A stretch of DNA of 64,000 nt from Romboutsia faecis (GCF_014323405.1 NZ_JACRWE010000001.1:496001-560000); one strand, 5' to 3'. Positions 47,569 to 58,442 are shown, counted from the first letter of the stretch. A program made the numbers and translations. The notes: a model not told the origin generated them from the sequence alone.

Positions 47569-50373
47569 TTATCTTACTTTAGCATCTTTATATACATCTG
47601 CTATTTCTACGGTTAATCGCTCTATATTAGATATATTTTCATAATTTTCAATGTAATTATGCTCTTCTTCTAATACATCAACATCCATAGTTATCGTAAA
47701 CTTAGTTCCTACATTAAGCTTACTTTCAACACCAATAGTCCCTCCTATTAAGTTAACCATTGACTTTACCATGGATAGTCCTATACCACTACCATATACA
47801 TTACCAATAAATCCTTTGTTAACATCATTAAATCTATCAAATATATGTTCTAATTTATCTTCTGGTATTCCGATTCCAGTATCTTCTATTATTATATTTA
47901 TTTTATTATCTTCATATATAAGATTTACATATATACTACCACCTTCACCAGTAAACTTAATTGCATTAGATAAAATGTTAAGTATAATTCTTTCTATTGA
48001 ATTAACATCTACAGACATAATTAAATCTTCTACATTTGTGTCAAATATAAGATTAATTCCATTATTATCAGCATAATTTGCAAAAGACATAACTATGTCT
48101 TCTATAAGAACGATAACATTTTTATTTTCTAATCTTAATTGATAAAAACCAGATTCCATTTTAGTAAAATCAATTAAATCATTTATTATCTTTATTAATC
48201 TATAACTATTTTGTATTGTTAAATCTACATGTTTTTTAATAATCCCATGATCATCAGATATTTTATTTTTATTATATAGATTTTCTATTAACTGAGTACT
48301 TGTAAATATAAGATTTAAAGGTGTCTTTAATTCATGAGACATATTTATAAAGAACTGCATTTTTATAAGATCTCTCTTTTCTCTTTCTATAATCTGTGTT
48401 TTCAATGACTCTAGCTTTATAATATCATTCATATCTTTTATTATAGTAAGTTTAAGTGTTTTCCTATTAACCTTAAAAGGTATACTCGCTACTTGAGTAT
48501 CTATAATATCGTCATTTTTATCTAAATATTTTATCCTATAGTACTCACTAGTTTCACCAGATTTCACTTTATTAAAAGTATGTTTAGCTTCATTAACATA
48601 ATCAGGATGAACTCTCATAAAATCTAATCTACAAGTTCCAGGATACTCTTTTAATCCAGACTCTAAACCAAATATATCCTTAAATTTTTTATTTATATAA
48701 ACATATTTATTGGTTTCTATATCTTCTAAATATATTCCTTCTGGAATTCTATCTAATAAAGCTTTATACATATCCTCACTTTTTTTAATCATATATCTGT
48801 TATTCATATAATAAGTAATATTACTATAACTTATTATAGTATACTTTTTATCACCTTCATAATAAATTGTTGTTTTTGATTCTAGCCAGATTATATTTCC
48901 TTTTTTATCTATTACTCTGTATCTAAACAATCCATCATTGTAAAGTTCATTATTGTTTAGTGCTTTTACATTTATATTACTAGACAGTTGATATAAATCT
49001 AAATCCTCTTCATATATATCAAATTCAGAAAAAATTTCTTTATATGATTCACTGAATAAAACTGTTTTGTTATCTTCATCCAAAATAATTATCGGACTCT
49101 TTATATTAGTTATCAGATCTTCATATTCTTGTTTTAATTCTATTAAGTTATTTAACATCTTTTTTTCATTAGATATATCTAATAGAATACATACTATTTC
49201 ATCCGAAGTTTCATATTTAGAAAACATGCACTTATAGTACTCTTCAGTAATTGTTATCACTTCGCACTCTATCGAATCTGTTCCAATACCTAACAAATCT
49301 AAATAGCGAATAAATTCATCATAGTTAATTATCGTATTTTTAAGAGCTAATTGAATATCATCATATTCCTCATATGAACATATTTTTTTTAATGTATCAT
49401 TAAAATATTTTATATTTTTATTTTTATCAAATACTATCCATCCATTAGGTGTAAATGATAACAATCTATATAGGAAATCATCCTTATATTCCATCTCTTT
49501 TTTCATTTCGCCTTGTACTTTAATGTTCCTCTGTAATACATTACTTACTTGTTGATGCTTTAATGACTGTTCTTTTATAATCTTATTAATCTTTAATTTT
49601 CTTATATATGGATTCATTAAATTAGATTCAACAGTTATTTTATATATAAAGTAAGTTTCTAAAATACTTATAGCTTCTATAAATGTATAAACTACATTTG
49701 CATGTGTATCTTTATTCGCTATATAGAATAATCCTATAAAATATAGCATTTTTAACAAGATAACTCTATTTATTAACTTGAGTTTTTTGTTTTCTAAAAA
49801 GGATTCTTTCTGCTTAATATAAGCTAAACTTCTTATCATAGTTATCATTAATAAAATCATACTTATTAATAATATAATTTCAAATCCATTAAATTTCATT
49901 TCATTAAAATTAGCTATATTTTTGTTATGCGTTATATTAAAATACATAACTAATATAAAAGTACAATATATAAAATAAATTAATATTGAATTTTCTCTAG
50001 TTTTACATTTTATTGTTTTTTTATAGAAACTATCAATAATAAAAAAAATAGTTGCTGATTCTAAAATATTTTTTATTAATATCGATTCTGATAAATATCT
50101 CATATTTGAAAATAACAGTATACTACAAATATACATTACATTAGACAAAATATAAACAATACCTATTAGATTCACATAATCGAATCTAAAACTACCTATA
50201 CCTAATGTAAATGTTATTATCAATATACTCAATGTTAACCTTGATATAATGACCGATACGGAGTATAGCTGCTTATTTGCATAACTTAAATAAATAAGTA
50301 AAATAAAAATTACTACATTGAAAACATTTAACAGAATAGACGACTTTTTTTCTATATTATCCAACCTGTTCAT
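47569..50373 (-). CDS. Orphan membrane sensor histidine kinase, multi-PAS (second of two)
   Basis: 934 residues from ATG 50373, with GGGGAG 7 bases upstream. About eight membrane helices at the N-terminus (10-255, MASE3-like) are followed by a coiled segment, three PAS-type regions (about 300-660), HisKA with FINMSHELKTPLNLIF (His680) and an HATPase domain with GTGIGIPEDKL-like N, G1 (DTGIGIPED) and G2 (YGSGIGLSM) boxes. No receiver domain follows, and no response regulator gene is near. It lies 20 bases after a paralogous kinase. Clostridial orphan kinases of this layout can feed Spo0A, but that is only inference here. Confidence 0.88.
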   Translation of the reverse strand: MNRLDNIEKKSSILLNVFNVVIFILLIYLSYANKQLYSVSVIISRLTLSILIITFTLGIGSFRFDYVNLIGIVYILSNVMYICSILLFSNMRYLSESILIKNILESATIFFIIDSFYKKTIKCKTRENSILIYFIYCTFILVMYFNITHNKNIANFNEMKFNGFEIILLISMILLMITMIRSLAYIKQKESFLENKKLKLINRVILLKMLYFIGLFYIANKDTHANVVYTFIEAISILETYFIYKITVESNLMNPYIRKLKINKIIKEQSLKHQQVSNVLQRNIKVQGEMKKEMEYKDDFLYRLLSFTPNGWIVFDKNKNIKYFNDTLKKICSYEEYDDIQLALKNTIINYDEFIRYLDLLGIGTDSIECEVITITEEYYKCMFSKYETSDEIVCILLDISNEKKMLNNLIELKQEYEDLITNIKSPIIILDEDNKTVLFSESYKEIFSEFDIYEEDLDLYQLSSNINVKALNNNELYNDGLFRYRVIDKKGNIIWLESKTTIYYEGDKKYTIISYSNITYYMNNRYMIKKSEDMYKALLDRIPEGIYLEDIETNKYVYINKKFKDIFGLESGLKEYPGTCRLDFMRVHPDYVNEAKHTFNKVKSGETSEYYRIKYLDKNDDIIDTQVASIPFKVNRKTLKLTIIKDMNDIIKLESLKTQIIEREKRDLIKMQFFINMSHELKTPLNLIFTSTQLIENLYNKNKISDDHGIIKKHVDLTIQNSYRLIKIINDLIDFTKMESGFYQLRLENKNVIVLIEDIVMSFANYADNNGINLIFDTNVEDLIMSVDVNSIERIILNILSNAIKFTGEGGSIYVNLIYEDNKINIIIEDTGIGIPEDKLEHIFDRFNDVNKGFIGNVYGSGIGLSMVKSMVNLIGGTIGVESKLNVGTKFTITMDVDVLEEEHNYIENYENISNIERLTVEIADVYKDAKVR

Positions 50374-50393
50374 ATCTGATCTCCCCATCTATC

Positions 50394-53105
50394 CTAATAA
50401 TATATATCTGAAAATTCTATATTTATTTTTTCTTCAGTATCATAAATCGATTTATTTTTCTGAGTTTCTAAATTTTCAAATTCTAACTTATTTAGAGTTA
50501 TTATAAATTCTGTTTCCTTATTTTCTTCACTTTGCACATTTATTGTTCCGTTATGAAGTTCAACTAATTTTTTAACTAAAGATAAACCGATACCACTGCC
50601 CTCTGTATTCCTCGAAAGAGTTTTATCAACTTGAGAAAATTCATCAAATATTATATTTAGCTTGTCCTTCGGAATACCTACCCCTGTATTTTTAACACTT
50701 ATTAAAATACTCTTATCTTTATCATATATATTTACACATATTTCCCCATTGTCAGGAGTAAATTTAATACAGTTCGATAGTAAATTTAACATAATTCTTT
50801 CAATTTCTGCTTCATCTATAAACATATTTATTTCTTCTGATTCTGTATCAAATATTAAACTTATATTCTTCTTTTTCGCGTATTTTTCAATCTTCATAAA
50901 TAAATCTTCAACCAGAGCTACAATATTACTTTTAGATAAGTTTAACTTATAATACCCAGACTCTAACTTTGTTAAATCTATAATATTATTTATTAGTCTT
51001 TGAAGCCTATAAGAATTATTCTTTACTAAAGCTATATGATTATTGACATTTTCATTGTAATCATTAATTTTTTTATTTTTATAAAATGATTCTAATAATT
51101 GATTAGAACTAAAAATTACATTTAAAGGCGTTTTTAACTCGTGAGACATATTTGTAAAAAATTCAGTTTTTATCTTATCTATTTCTAATCTTTCAGATAA
51201 TTCCTTTTCTACTAATTCAGTTGTTTTTTTATCAGTTAAATCTTTAATTATCAACATAACATACTTACTGTCGCTACCCATTGAAAATGGCAGTGCATTT
51301 ATTTCTACATCTATACATTCATTATTTTTTGATATAACTTGCTTATTCAATAAGATTATGTACTGATTATTATTAATAACTTTCTTTAAATTTTTTAAGA
51401 AAGATACCTCTTCATCTGTACTTAATTTAATTATATTCCTAATACTGAAATTATTAGACTCTTTCCATTCGTCTACATTTATAATGTTCAATAAAGACTT
51501 ATTTAAATATTTAATATCTAAATTTCTATCTAATAAACAAATACCATCTGGCAATATATCTATAAGCTTTGAATAAGACTCTTCTGATTCTCTTAGTCTC
51601 TTTTGAGCTAACTTTCTTTCGGTTATATCTCTTATAACAATGCTTTTCTTATTTTTATTATATGTTGAGTAAATCATATCTACATACATTTCTCTACCAT
51701 TTATAATATAAACATCTTCTTTATATTCTTGATTTTCTTCTATAAATAAGTCAATTTGTGATAAATCACCATCAAACATATTTATGCACTCATTATTTGC
51801 ATATAGTATGTTATAACCGTCTAAGAGAATAATTCCATCTGTAACACTTTCTAGAAAATTCTCATAACATAAATTTGTAGATACAATTTCTTTCTCAAAC
51901 TTCATTTCTTTTGTTTTGTCTATAAAAATACATAAACAGCACTCACTTTGTCCATTTATCTCAAAAGGAGTTAGCATAACTTGATAATACCTAAAATCAT
52001 TACTTTCTATAGTGAGTCTTACTTCTTGATTATTTTTAATGACATAATCTATACTTATTAATATATCCTCGTATTTTTTAAATTTAAATTTTAACATTTG
52101 AGATATATTACAATTTTCATACAAACTAAATTGCGTTATAAAAGATTTATTTTTGTATATTATATCTTTTTTATCCGAAAAAATAATGGTTGGATTCATT
52201 GCGCTATTAATAGTAGCTTTTAATTTCTCATTCTTCATTCTAAGAGAATCTTTAATCATCTGAGTTCTCTTAACTTCTTGTATTAATCTTTCATTATTAT
52301 AATTTAAAATATTTGCTTTTTCTTTTAATACCTTGTTAATATTATTCAATTCTTGATAAGGCTTTTTTATATTTATATACACAATATACTTATATAAATA
52401 ATAAATGGATATATTCATAATACACCTACTAATAAAATATGCGTTAATTATATCATCTAATATAAATAACGTTAACATAATGATTCTAGAAAAAATAAAT
52501 AAAAAAGTAATCCTGGCTATGAAATATCTCTCAATACTATATTTATCCATGTTACTTATCTTTATAAATACTACACTACATACTATTAAAGTCAAAATTG
52601 TTATACTATTTTCTAAAACTACACTTAAACTTATCTCCCTTATACCTAGCTTGAATATATATGTTATTGCAATGGAGCATAGCAAAGATATTGCTGCTAT
52701 TTTTACAAAAGACAAAAATATATTCTCTTTCTTTGTAGTATCCATTCTTATACATAAACTAAAATAAATTCCTAGAAGTTGAAGTATTTCTATAAGCATG
52801 TAAAAAAACATACTTACAGAATTAAAAATAAAATAATTAGTTCCTAAATTAGTTAAAATAAATCCAGTTTCTAAACTCCCTGTTACTGTAAAAATAAGTC
52901 CTAAAAAAATTGTGCCTCTATTTGGATTAAATTTTATAGTTTTTATTATAATAATACCTACTGCAGTTAATAGTGCTGCATACAAACTCTGTATGAACAT
53001 TATATACTGTACCTTATCTTTTACAACTATAGATAACGCTATAAGTATTATAAAGACAATTAGAGTAACCTTTTCATCTTTTTCATTATTTGTATTTATA
53101 TACAT
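50394..53105 (-). CDS. Orphan membrane sensor histidine kinase, multi-PAS (first of two)
   Basis: 903 residues. N-terminal hydrophobic region with about eight helices (1-245, MASE3-like), then PAS regions (about 290-640), HisKA FTNMSHELKTPLNVIF (His655) and HATPase with NTGVGIPKDKL and EGSGIGLSLVKK. It shares architecture and much of the kinase core with the gene after it. It has no partner regulator in this window. As I recall, the C. difficile orphan kinase CD2492, linked to sporulation, also sits beside selB. A terminator separates it from selB, so it likely has its own promoter. Confidence 0.88.
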   Translation of the reverse strand: MYINTNNEKDEKVTLIVFIILIALSIVVKDKVQYIMFIQSLYAALLTAVGIIIIKTIKFNPNRGTIFLGLIFTVTGSLETGFILTNLGTNYFIFNSVSMFFYMLIEILQLLGIYFSLCIRMDTTKKENIFLSFVKIAAISLLCSIAITYIFKLGIREISLSVVLENSITILTLIVCSVVFIKISNMDKYSIERYFIARITFLFIFSRIIMLTLFILDDIINAYFISRCIMNISIYYLYKYIVYINIKKPYQELNNINKVLKEKANILNYNNERLIQEVKRTQMIKDSLRMKNEKLKATINSAMNPTIIFSDKKDIIYKNKSFITQFSLYENCNISQMLKFKFKKYEDILISIDYVIKNNQEVRLTIESNDFRYYQVMLTPFEINGQSECCLCIFIDKTKEMKFEKEIVSTNLCYENFLESVTDGIILLDGYNILYANNECINMFDGDLSQIDLFIEENQEYKEDVYIINGREMYVDMIYSTYNKNKKSIVIRDITERKLAQKRLRESEESYSKLIDILPDGICLLDRNLDIKYLNKSLLNIINVDEWKESNNFSIRNIIKLSTDEEVSFLKNLKKVINNNQYIILLNKQVISKNNECIDVEINALPFSMGSDSKYVMLIIKDLTDKKTTELVEKELSERLEIDKIKTEFFTNMSHELKTPLNVIFSSNQLLESFYKNKKINDYNENVNNHIALVKNNSYRLQRLINNIIDLTKLESGYYKLNLSKSNIVALVEDLFMKIEKYAKKKNISLIFDTESEEINMFIDEAEIERIMLNLLSNCIKFTPDNGEICVNIYDKDKSILISVKNTGVGIPKDKLNIIFDEFSQVDKTLSRNTEGSGIGLSLVKKLVELHNGTINVQSEENKETEFIITLNKLEFENLETQKNKSIYDTEEKINIEFSDIYY

Positions 53106-53183
53106 ACCTTTTTATAAATCCCCCTAAATTTAATACTACCTCAATTATACTATATATTTTGCTTAAATTTTATTTTTTACACT

Positions 53184-53230
53184 AAAAAATGTCAAATATA
53201 TACATTTTTTATGTATAATTTGACATTTTT
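53184..53230 (-). terminator. selB terminator
   Basis: AAAAATGTCAAAT-type arms with an inner ATACAT/ATGTAT pair; T5 ending. It lies between the selB stop and the kinase start. Confidence 0.75.
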
Positions 53231-53245
53231 ATAGATTTTATTCTA

Positions 53246-55126
53246 TTAAAACATTACTCTTTTATCTTCTATTCTTTTAGTCACTCTACTTCTATCAAAA
53301 TGTTCTAAAATAATCAAACAATTTTTTCTACTTGAGTTTATCGAATTTCTATACTCCGCTAATGTTATACTATTATTCTCTTTTATATAATTAATCAAAG
53401 TATATTTTGCAATTTCATAATTATCTTTATCTATAATATGTTTTTCATCTAATAATTCTATCTCATACCCAATCATAGATTCTAGTACTTCTTTATAATT
53501 ATTATTAACACAAAGATCATCAACAGTTAATATCGAAGATAGACCCGCTTGTCTAAGTTTTTTTTGAATATCTAGTTTTATAGCTTTTTGATTATCATTC
53601 AAAACAACATTAAAGTCATACGATGATATTAACTTATTAATAATATTTACTTTTTTTTCATTTTCCATCTTTAAAATAACTACATCTAGATCCCTAATTT
53701 TTAAATCAGGACAAACTTTACTTCTTATTTCTTCTTTTGACATACCCTTTTTCAATCTATTTTTCTTATGATAGCAGCTCAATAAATCCAATATATTCTC
53801 TTCTAAATTCTTATATGAATCAATATGAATATAGTGGTTATTAAGTTCAATCACTCTATCATCCTCTATTAGTATTCTCATGTTTTCTTCTATTACACTT
53901 TCATACAATCCAGTGTAAGACATTAACTCTTTTATAGTTAGGTATCTTTCTTTATTTTGCTTTAAATACTCTTCTATAATATCCTTTGGCTTGCCTAGTT
54001 CTTTTAATCTTAAACTCTCAATAACTTTAGAGTTAAACTTTTTATGTTTTTTTACAGAAGTATCAATTATTACACCTCCACCAATAGTTTCCATAGGTGA
54101 ATAAGTTCTAATTACAAACCTATCTCCCTTTTTAGCAACTATTCCTTCTTCTAAACGTAGCTGTACATAAGCACTTTCATTATTTTTTATATAATCTTTA
54201 TCTAAAGGAACTGCTCTGCACAAAATTTCCTTAGTTCCATGATATAATTTCAGTCTATCCCAATGTTTCAATTCTTTATTTGTATGCTTTACTAAAGATA
54301 TTTTCACATCTAGCATTTTAGATTCTTCTAAAGAATTTATATCTGCTAAAACATCTCCTCTTTCTATTTCTTCAACCTTTACATTAGAAATATTTATAGC
54401 TGTTCTTTGACCTGCATAAGCAACTTCTACATTTTCACCATGTACTTGTATTCCTCTAATTTTGGCTTTTATGCCTTTCGGATATATTTGTAATTCATCA
54501 TCAATTTTAATTTTACCTTCTAATAATGTTCCTGTAATAACTGTTCCAAATCCTTTTACCGAAAATACTCTATCTATATTAAGCCTAGATGGAGAATCTT
54601 CTTTTTTACTTCCAATAACATTACTAATATCATCTATTTTATTTATAAGTTTATCTATTCCGTAACCAGAAATAGAATCAACCTCTATCATATCTACATT
54701 TTCAAGGAAGCTACCGTCAAGCTTTTCTCTTATATCTTCTTTCACTAATTCCTTAAAATCTTCATCTGCATTTTGGCACTTTGTAAGAACTATTATTCCA
54801 TTTTTTATATCTAAAAAATTTAATATATCTAAATGCTCAATGGTTTGAGGCATAACACCTTCATCACATGCTATTACTAATAATACAATATCTATACCAG
54901 ATGAACCTGCCAGCATATTTTTTATAAATTTTTCATGACCTGGAACATCTACTATTCCTGCTCTTTTATTACTCGGTAAGTCAAAGTATGTAAATCCTAG
55001 ATTTATCGAAATCCCTCTTTGTTTTTCTTCCTTCAAAGTATCTGTATCTCTCCCAGTAAGAGCTTTTATAAGAGTAGTTTTACCATGATCTATATGTCCA
55101 GCTGTTCCTATTATTATATTTTTCAT
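53246..55126 (-). CDS. selB: Selenocysteine-specific elongation factor
   Basis: 626 residues. An EF-Tu-like GTPase (GTAGHIDHGKTT, residues 7-18; DVPGHEKF) is followed by beta-barrel domains II and III and winged-helix repeats (about 380-626) that bind the SECIS hairpin. SelB brings Sec-tRNA to UGA codons. The usual NKxD/TKxD guanine motif reads TKCQ (residues 115-118), which is atypical. It starts 2 bases after selA ends. Confidence 0.96.
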   Translation of the reverse strand: MKNIIIGTAGHIDHGKTTLIKALTGRDTDTLKEEKQRGISINLGFTYFDLPSNKRAGIVDVPGHEKFIKNMLAGSSGIDIVLLVIACDEGVMPQTIEHLDILNFLDIKNGIIVLTKCQNADEDFKELVKEDIREKLDGSFLENVDMIEVDSISGYGIDKLINKIDDISNVIGSKKEDSPSRLNIDRVFSVKGFGTVITGTLLEGKIKIDDELQIYPKGIKAKIRGIQVHGENVEVAYAGQRTAINISNVKVEEIERGDVLADINSLEESKMLDVKISLVKHTNKELKHWDRLKLYHGTKEILCRAVPLDKDYIKNNESAYVQLRLEEGIVAKKGDRFVIRTYSPMETIGGGVIIDTSVKKHKKFNSKVIESLRLKELGKPKDIIEEYLKQNKERYLTIKELMSYTGLYESVIEENMRILIEDDRVIELNNHYIHIDSYKNLEENILDLLSCYHKKNRLKKGMSKEEIRSKVCPDLKIRDLDVVILKMENEKKVNIINKLISSYDFNVVLNDNQKAIKLDIQKKLRQAGLSSILTVDDLCVNNNYKEVLESMIGYEIELLDEKHIIDKDNYEIAKYTLINYIKENNSITLAEYRNSINSSRKNCLIILEHFDRSRVTKRIEDKRVMF

Positions 55127-55128
55127 GT

Positions 55129-56541
55129 TTACCCCCCTATTAAAATGTTTAATTCTTTTGCTATTATTTCAAACTCATCTTCAAATATAGTTCTAATGTC
55201 TAGTATATATTTATTTCCATAAATTCTTCCTATTATATTAGAGCTGCTTAATCTTAGCTTTCTTTCTAAAGATGATACACTCATTTTATTTGGGATTATT
55301 GATATTACATAAGTATTTAATTTTTCAATTGGCATAGATCCTCCCCCAACTTGAGAAAAATCATCCTCTACACTTATCTTAGCATCTAAATTTAAGTTAT
55401 TTAACAAATCAAATAACACCTTAACTTTCTTATATAGTTCTTCCATTGTATAAGTAAGCATTCTCAATGTAGGTATATCTTTTATAGCCTTTTTCTCATC
55501 CAGATATATTCTTAGGGTTGCTTCAAGCGCACATATTGTAATTTTATCAACCCTTAATGCTCTAGTAAGTTGATTTTTCTTCATCTTTTGTATATACTTT
55601 TTTTTCCCTACAATAATACCTGCTTGTGGTCCACCGAGCATTTTATCTCCACTAAATGTAACTATATCAGCCCCTTTATTTATAGAATCTAGTACTGTAG
55701 GCTCATAGGATAATCCATACTTTGATAAATCTATAAATACTCCACTACCTAAATCTTCTATAAGAGGTATACTATATTTTTTACTTATCAATGATAAGTC
55801 ATCTATTTCTAAATTTTCCGTAAATCCTATAATTTTATAATTACTAGTATGTACCTTCATTAATACTTTAGTATTTTCTGATATAACTTCTTCATAATCA
55901 CTTATATGAGTCTTATTAGTCGCTCCAACCTCTACTAATTTTGCTCCACTTAAAGACATAATACTTGGTATCCTGAAGGATCCTCCAACCTCTACCAATT
56001 CACCTCTTGATACTATAACTTCACCATCTTTTGCTAAAGTATTTAAAGCAAGAAGAACAGCAGCTGCATTATTATTTACAACTAAAACATCTTCTGCTCC
56101 TGTTAATCTTTTTATAATATCTACTAAATGCACATATCTAGAACCTCTTTCACCTGTATCAATATTATATTCTAGATTCGAGTATCTAGATGCAGATTCC
56201 CATAATTCATCCTTTATACTTTCACTTAACAAAGATCTACCTAGATTAGTATGTAGAATAACTCCTGTTCCATTTATAACTTTTTTTAGAGACAAATGAT
56301 AATTTAATTTTATTTTAGTTATGGAATCTTCAATTATATCTTCAAATTTTATTTTTATTTCTTTTTCACTATCATCTAAATTTATAATTAGTTTTCTTTT
56401 TGCATCTATAGCTTCTCTTATAGATTCTAATACTAAGGTTCTCGGATATTCTTCTAATATTTTCTTTACTTTCTCATTTCCTAACACTTCATCTACGGAA
56501 GGCAGCATAGCAAATAATTTTTTTTTATCCAAAATAATCAC
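55129..56541 (-). CDS. selA: L-seryl-tRNA(Sec) selenium transferase
   Basis: 470 residues, usual size. PLP-dependent fold with the lysine region [20 protein letters not shown] and the family's [16 protein letters not shown] segment. It converts Ser-tRNA-Sec to Sec-tRNA-Sec using selenophosphate from SelD. It lies 25 bases after selD and directly before selB. Confidence 0.97.
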   Translation of the reverse strand: MIILDKKKLFAMLPSVDEVLGNEKVKKILEEYPRTLVLESIREAIDAKRKLIINLDDSEKEIKIKFEDIIEDSITKIKLNYHLSLKKVINGTGVILHTNLGRSLLSESIKDELWESASRYSNLEYNIDTGERGSRYVHLVDIIKRLTGAEDVLVVNNNAAAVLLALNTLAKDGEVIVSRGELVEVGGSFRIPSIMSLSGAKLVEVGATNKTHISDYEEVISENTKVLMKVHTSNYKIIGFTENLEIDDLSLISKKYSIPLIEDLGSGVFIDLSKYGLSYEPTVLDSINKGADIVTFSGDKMLGGPQAGIIVGKKKYIQKMKKNQLTRALRVDKITICALEATLRIYLDEKKAIKDIPTLRMLTYTMEELYKKVKVLFDLLNNLNLDAKISVEDDFSQVGGGSMPIEKLNTYVISIIPNKMSVSSLERKLRLSSSNIIGRIYGNKYILDIRTIFEDEFEIIAKELNILIGG

Positions 56542-56566
56542 TCTTTCTTATATTCAGTTAGATACC

Positions 56567-57613
56567 TTATCTTACAGTAATATACTTTTCGCCCTTCGAT
56601 TTTACGTATCCTATTATTTTCGCTTCTATAGAACCATTTAATTTCATATCTTTTACTAATTCTTCTGCATATTCTGCTTTGACAGATACTAATAATCCTC
56701 CTGATGTTTGAGGATCATATAGTATATCTCTTACAGCTGTATCTACATCTTGCATATCAACATCTTTTTCAATATATTGCTTGTTCCTATACATCCCAGC
56801 AGGTATAATCCCCATATTAGCCATATCTATAGCTTCATCTAATAAAGGAACCTCTTTCGAATTTATATGTATACTAACTTCTGATGCTTTTGCCATCTCT
56901 AAAGCATGACCTAATAGTCCAAACCCCGTTATATCTGTTACTGAGTTTACCTGTATTTTATCAAAACTCATAGCTGCATATTTATTTAAGTGAGTCATAA
57001 CTTCAATCACTTTATTTTCTGTTTCTTTTCTTATTAAATCAGCCTTCATAGCTGTATTTAATATACCTGTACCTAAAGGTTTTGTAAGTATTAATACATC
57101 ACCTATTTTAGAAGTTGCATTTGATAGTATTTTATTAGGATGTGCTATCCCAGAAACAGAGAGACCATATTTAGGTTCTTTATCATCAACAGTATGGCCT
57201 CCTACTAAAAGTGCACCACTTTCTCTTACTTTGTCAAATCCACCTTTCATAATTTCAGCTAAAACATCCATATCATGACATGCGGGGAAACAAACAATAT
57301 TCATTGCAACTATAGGTTTTCCTCCCATTGCATAGACATCTGATAGTGAATTAGCCGCCGCAATTTGTCCAAATACATAAGGGTCATCTATCATTGGCGT
57401 AAAAAAATCTAAAGTTTGTATTAATGCTATTTCATCATTTAATTTATATACTGCAGCATCATCAGCTGTATCTAGTCCTACTAATAAATTTCCTATTTTA
57501 TTGTTATCATTTTTAGGAAGTTGACTTAAAACCGAAGCCAGAACCTCTGGCCCTATTTTAGCCGCTCAGCCTCCTGAAGTTGTCATTTCTGTAAGTCTCT
57601 TATATTTTTCCAT
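56567..57613 (-). CDS. selD: Selenide, water dikinase, itself a selenoprotein
   Basis: 348 residues read through one in-frame TGA (57566-57568, codon 16). The frame from ATG 57613 (AGGAGG upstream) reads [15 protein letters not shown], then Sec, then AAKIGP, which matches the active-site Cys/Sec position of SelD. The rest of the protein includes [21 protein letters not shown] and [18 protein letters not shown] hairpin starts 15 bases after the TGA. Without read-through, an automatic caller would give a false start at 57394. SelD makes selenophosphate from selenide and ATP. It heads selD-selA-selB. Confidence 0.95.
57537..57551 (-). promoter_or_regulatory. Putative bacterial SECIS hairpin in selD
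   Basis: On the minus strand GCCAGA-GGT-TCTGGC forms a perfect 6-bp stem, located 15-29 bases after the in-frame TGA of codon 16. The loop region holds GGT, as in the apical loops recognised by SelB. It may extend by a few imperfect pairs downward. Confidence 0.7.
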
Positions 57614-57669
57614 AAAAAGACCTCCTTTCCTTCTTGTCAATACATATAATAACATATTTTTTATATATT

Positions 57670-57697
57670 ATTATATACCTCTATATTATTGTATCAA
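57670..57697 (-). promoter_or_regulatory. Possible promoter of selD-selA-selB
   Basis: Minus strand TTGATA (57692-57697), 16-base spacer, perfect TATAAT (57670-57675). The -35 box overlaps the comEA stop codon, so the operon could also receive read-through from comEA; no terminator lies between them. Confidence 0.55.
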
Positions 57698-58365
57698 TTT
57701 ATACTTATTAAGTCCTTTAAATCTTCATATTTTTTATCCCCTATTCCATTTACATTTTTAATTTCTTCTATGGATTTGAATTTTCCATTTTCATCCCTAT
57801 GTCTTACTATCTTGTTTGCAGTAGCTTCTCCGACTCCTGGTAAATCTTCTAGCTCTTTTATCGTAGCTGAATTTATGTTAATCTTATTACTATCAGTTTC
57901 ATTGCCAACTTCTCTGGTATTATTCATTGATAAACTTTCATCTGAAATTTCTTCTCCTATTTTAGGTATTATATAATGCTCTTCATCCTTTATTTTTAGT
58001 GCCATATTTATTCTATTTAAGTCAGCATCTTCTGTAGTACCGCCCAAAAGTTCTATAGCATCAGCTAGTCTTTTATCACTTTCTAAGGTTACCACTCCAG
58101 GATTATTAACTTGACCACTTATGTATACTGTTATCATTTCTGAATTCATTTCATCATTTATACTATCTTTTTTTATATTATTTACGCCCTCAAAATTTTC
58201 ATATATACCCTCACTATTATCTAATATAATTTCTTTATTATTTAACTCTTCTTTACTTACTACATAAATATCATCTTGAAAATAAAGTTTATCTTTAATA
58301 ATTATTGTTGTTACACATATAAAAGTAATAAATAAAAAGATCACACTTTTTTTATTTTTTTTCAC
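57694..58365 (-). CDS. comEA: ComEA-like DNA-binding protein
   Basis: 223 residues from GTG 58365, with AGGAG 8 bases upstream; a GTG at 58374 is too close. One membrane anchor (about 7-23), an SLBB domain (about 80-135, VYISGQVNNPGVVTLESDKR) and a C-terminal helix-hairpin-helix pair (ININSATIKELEDLPGVGEA, about 160-223). ComEA binds incoming DNA outside the membrane. It is intact, unlike comEC. Confidence 0.92.
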   Translation of the reverse strand: MKKNKKSVIFLFITFICVTTIIIKDKLYFQDDIYVVSKEELNNKEIILDNSEGIYENFEGVNNIKKDSINDEMNSEMITVYISGQVNNPGVVTLESDKRLADAIELLGGTTEDADLNRINMALKIKDEEHYIIPKIGEEISDESLSMNNTREVGNETDSNKININSATIKELEDLPGVGEATANKIVRHRDENGKFKSIEEIKNVNGIGDKKYEDLKDLISIN

Positions 58366-58442
58366 TTTATTCACTCCTTTTTTTTTATTATTAACTAAAA
58401 TATGATATACTAAAATATAAGTTTAAAATTTGGAGGTTATAG

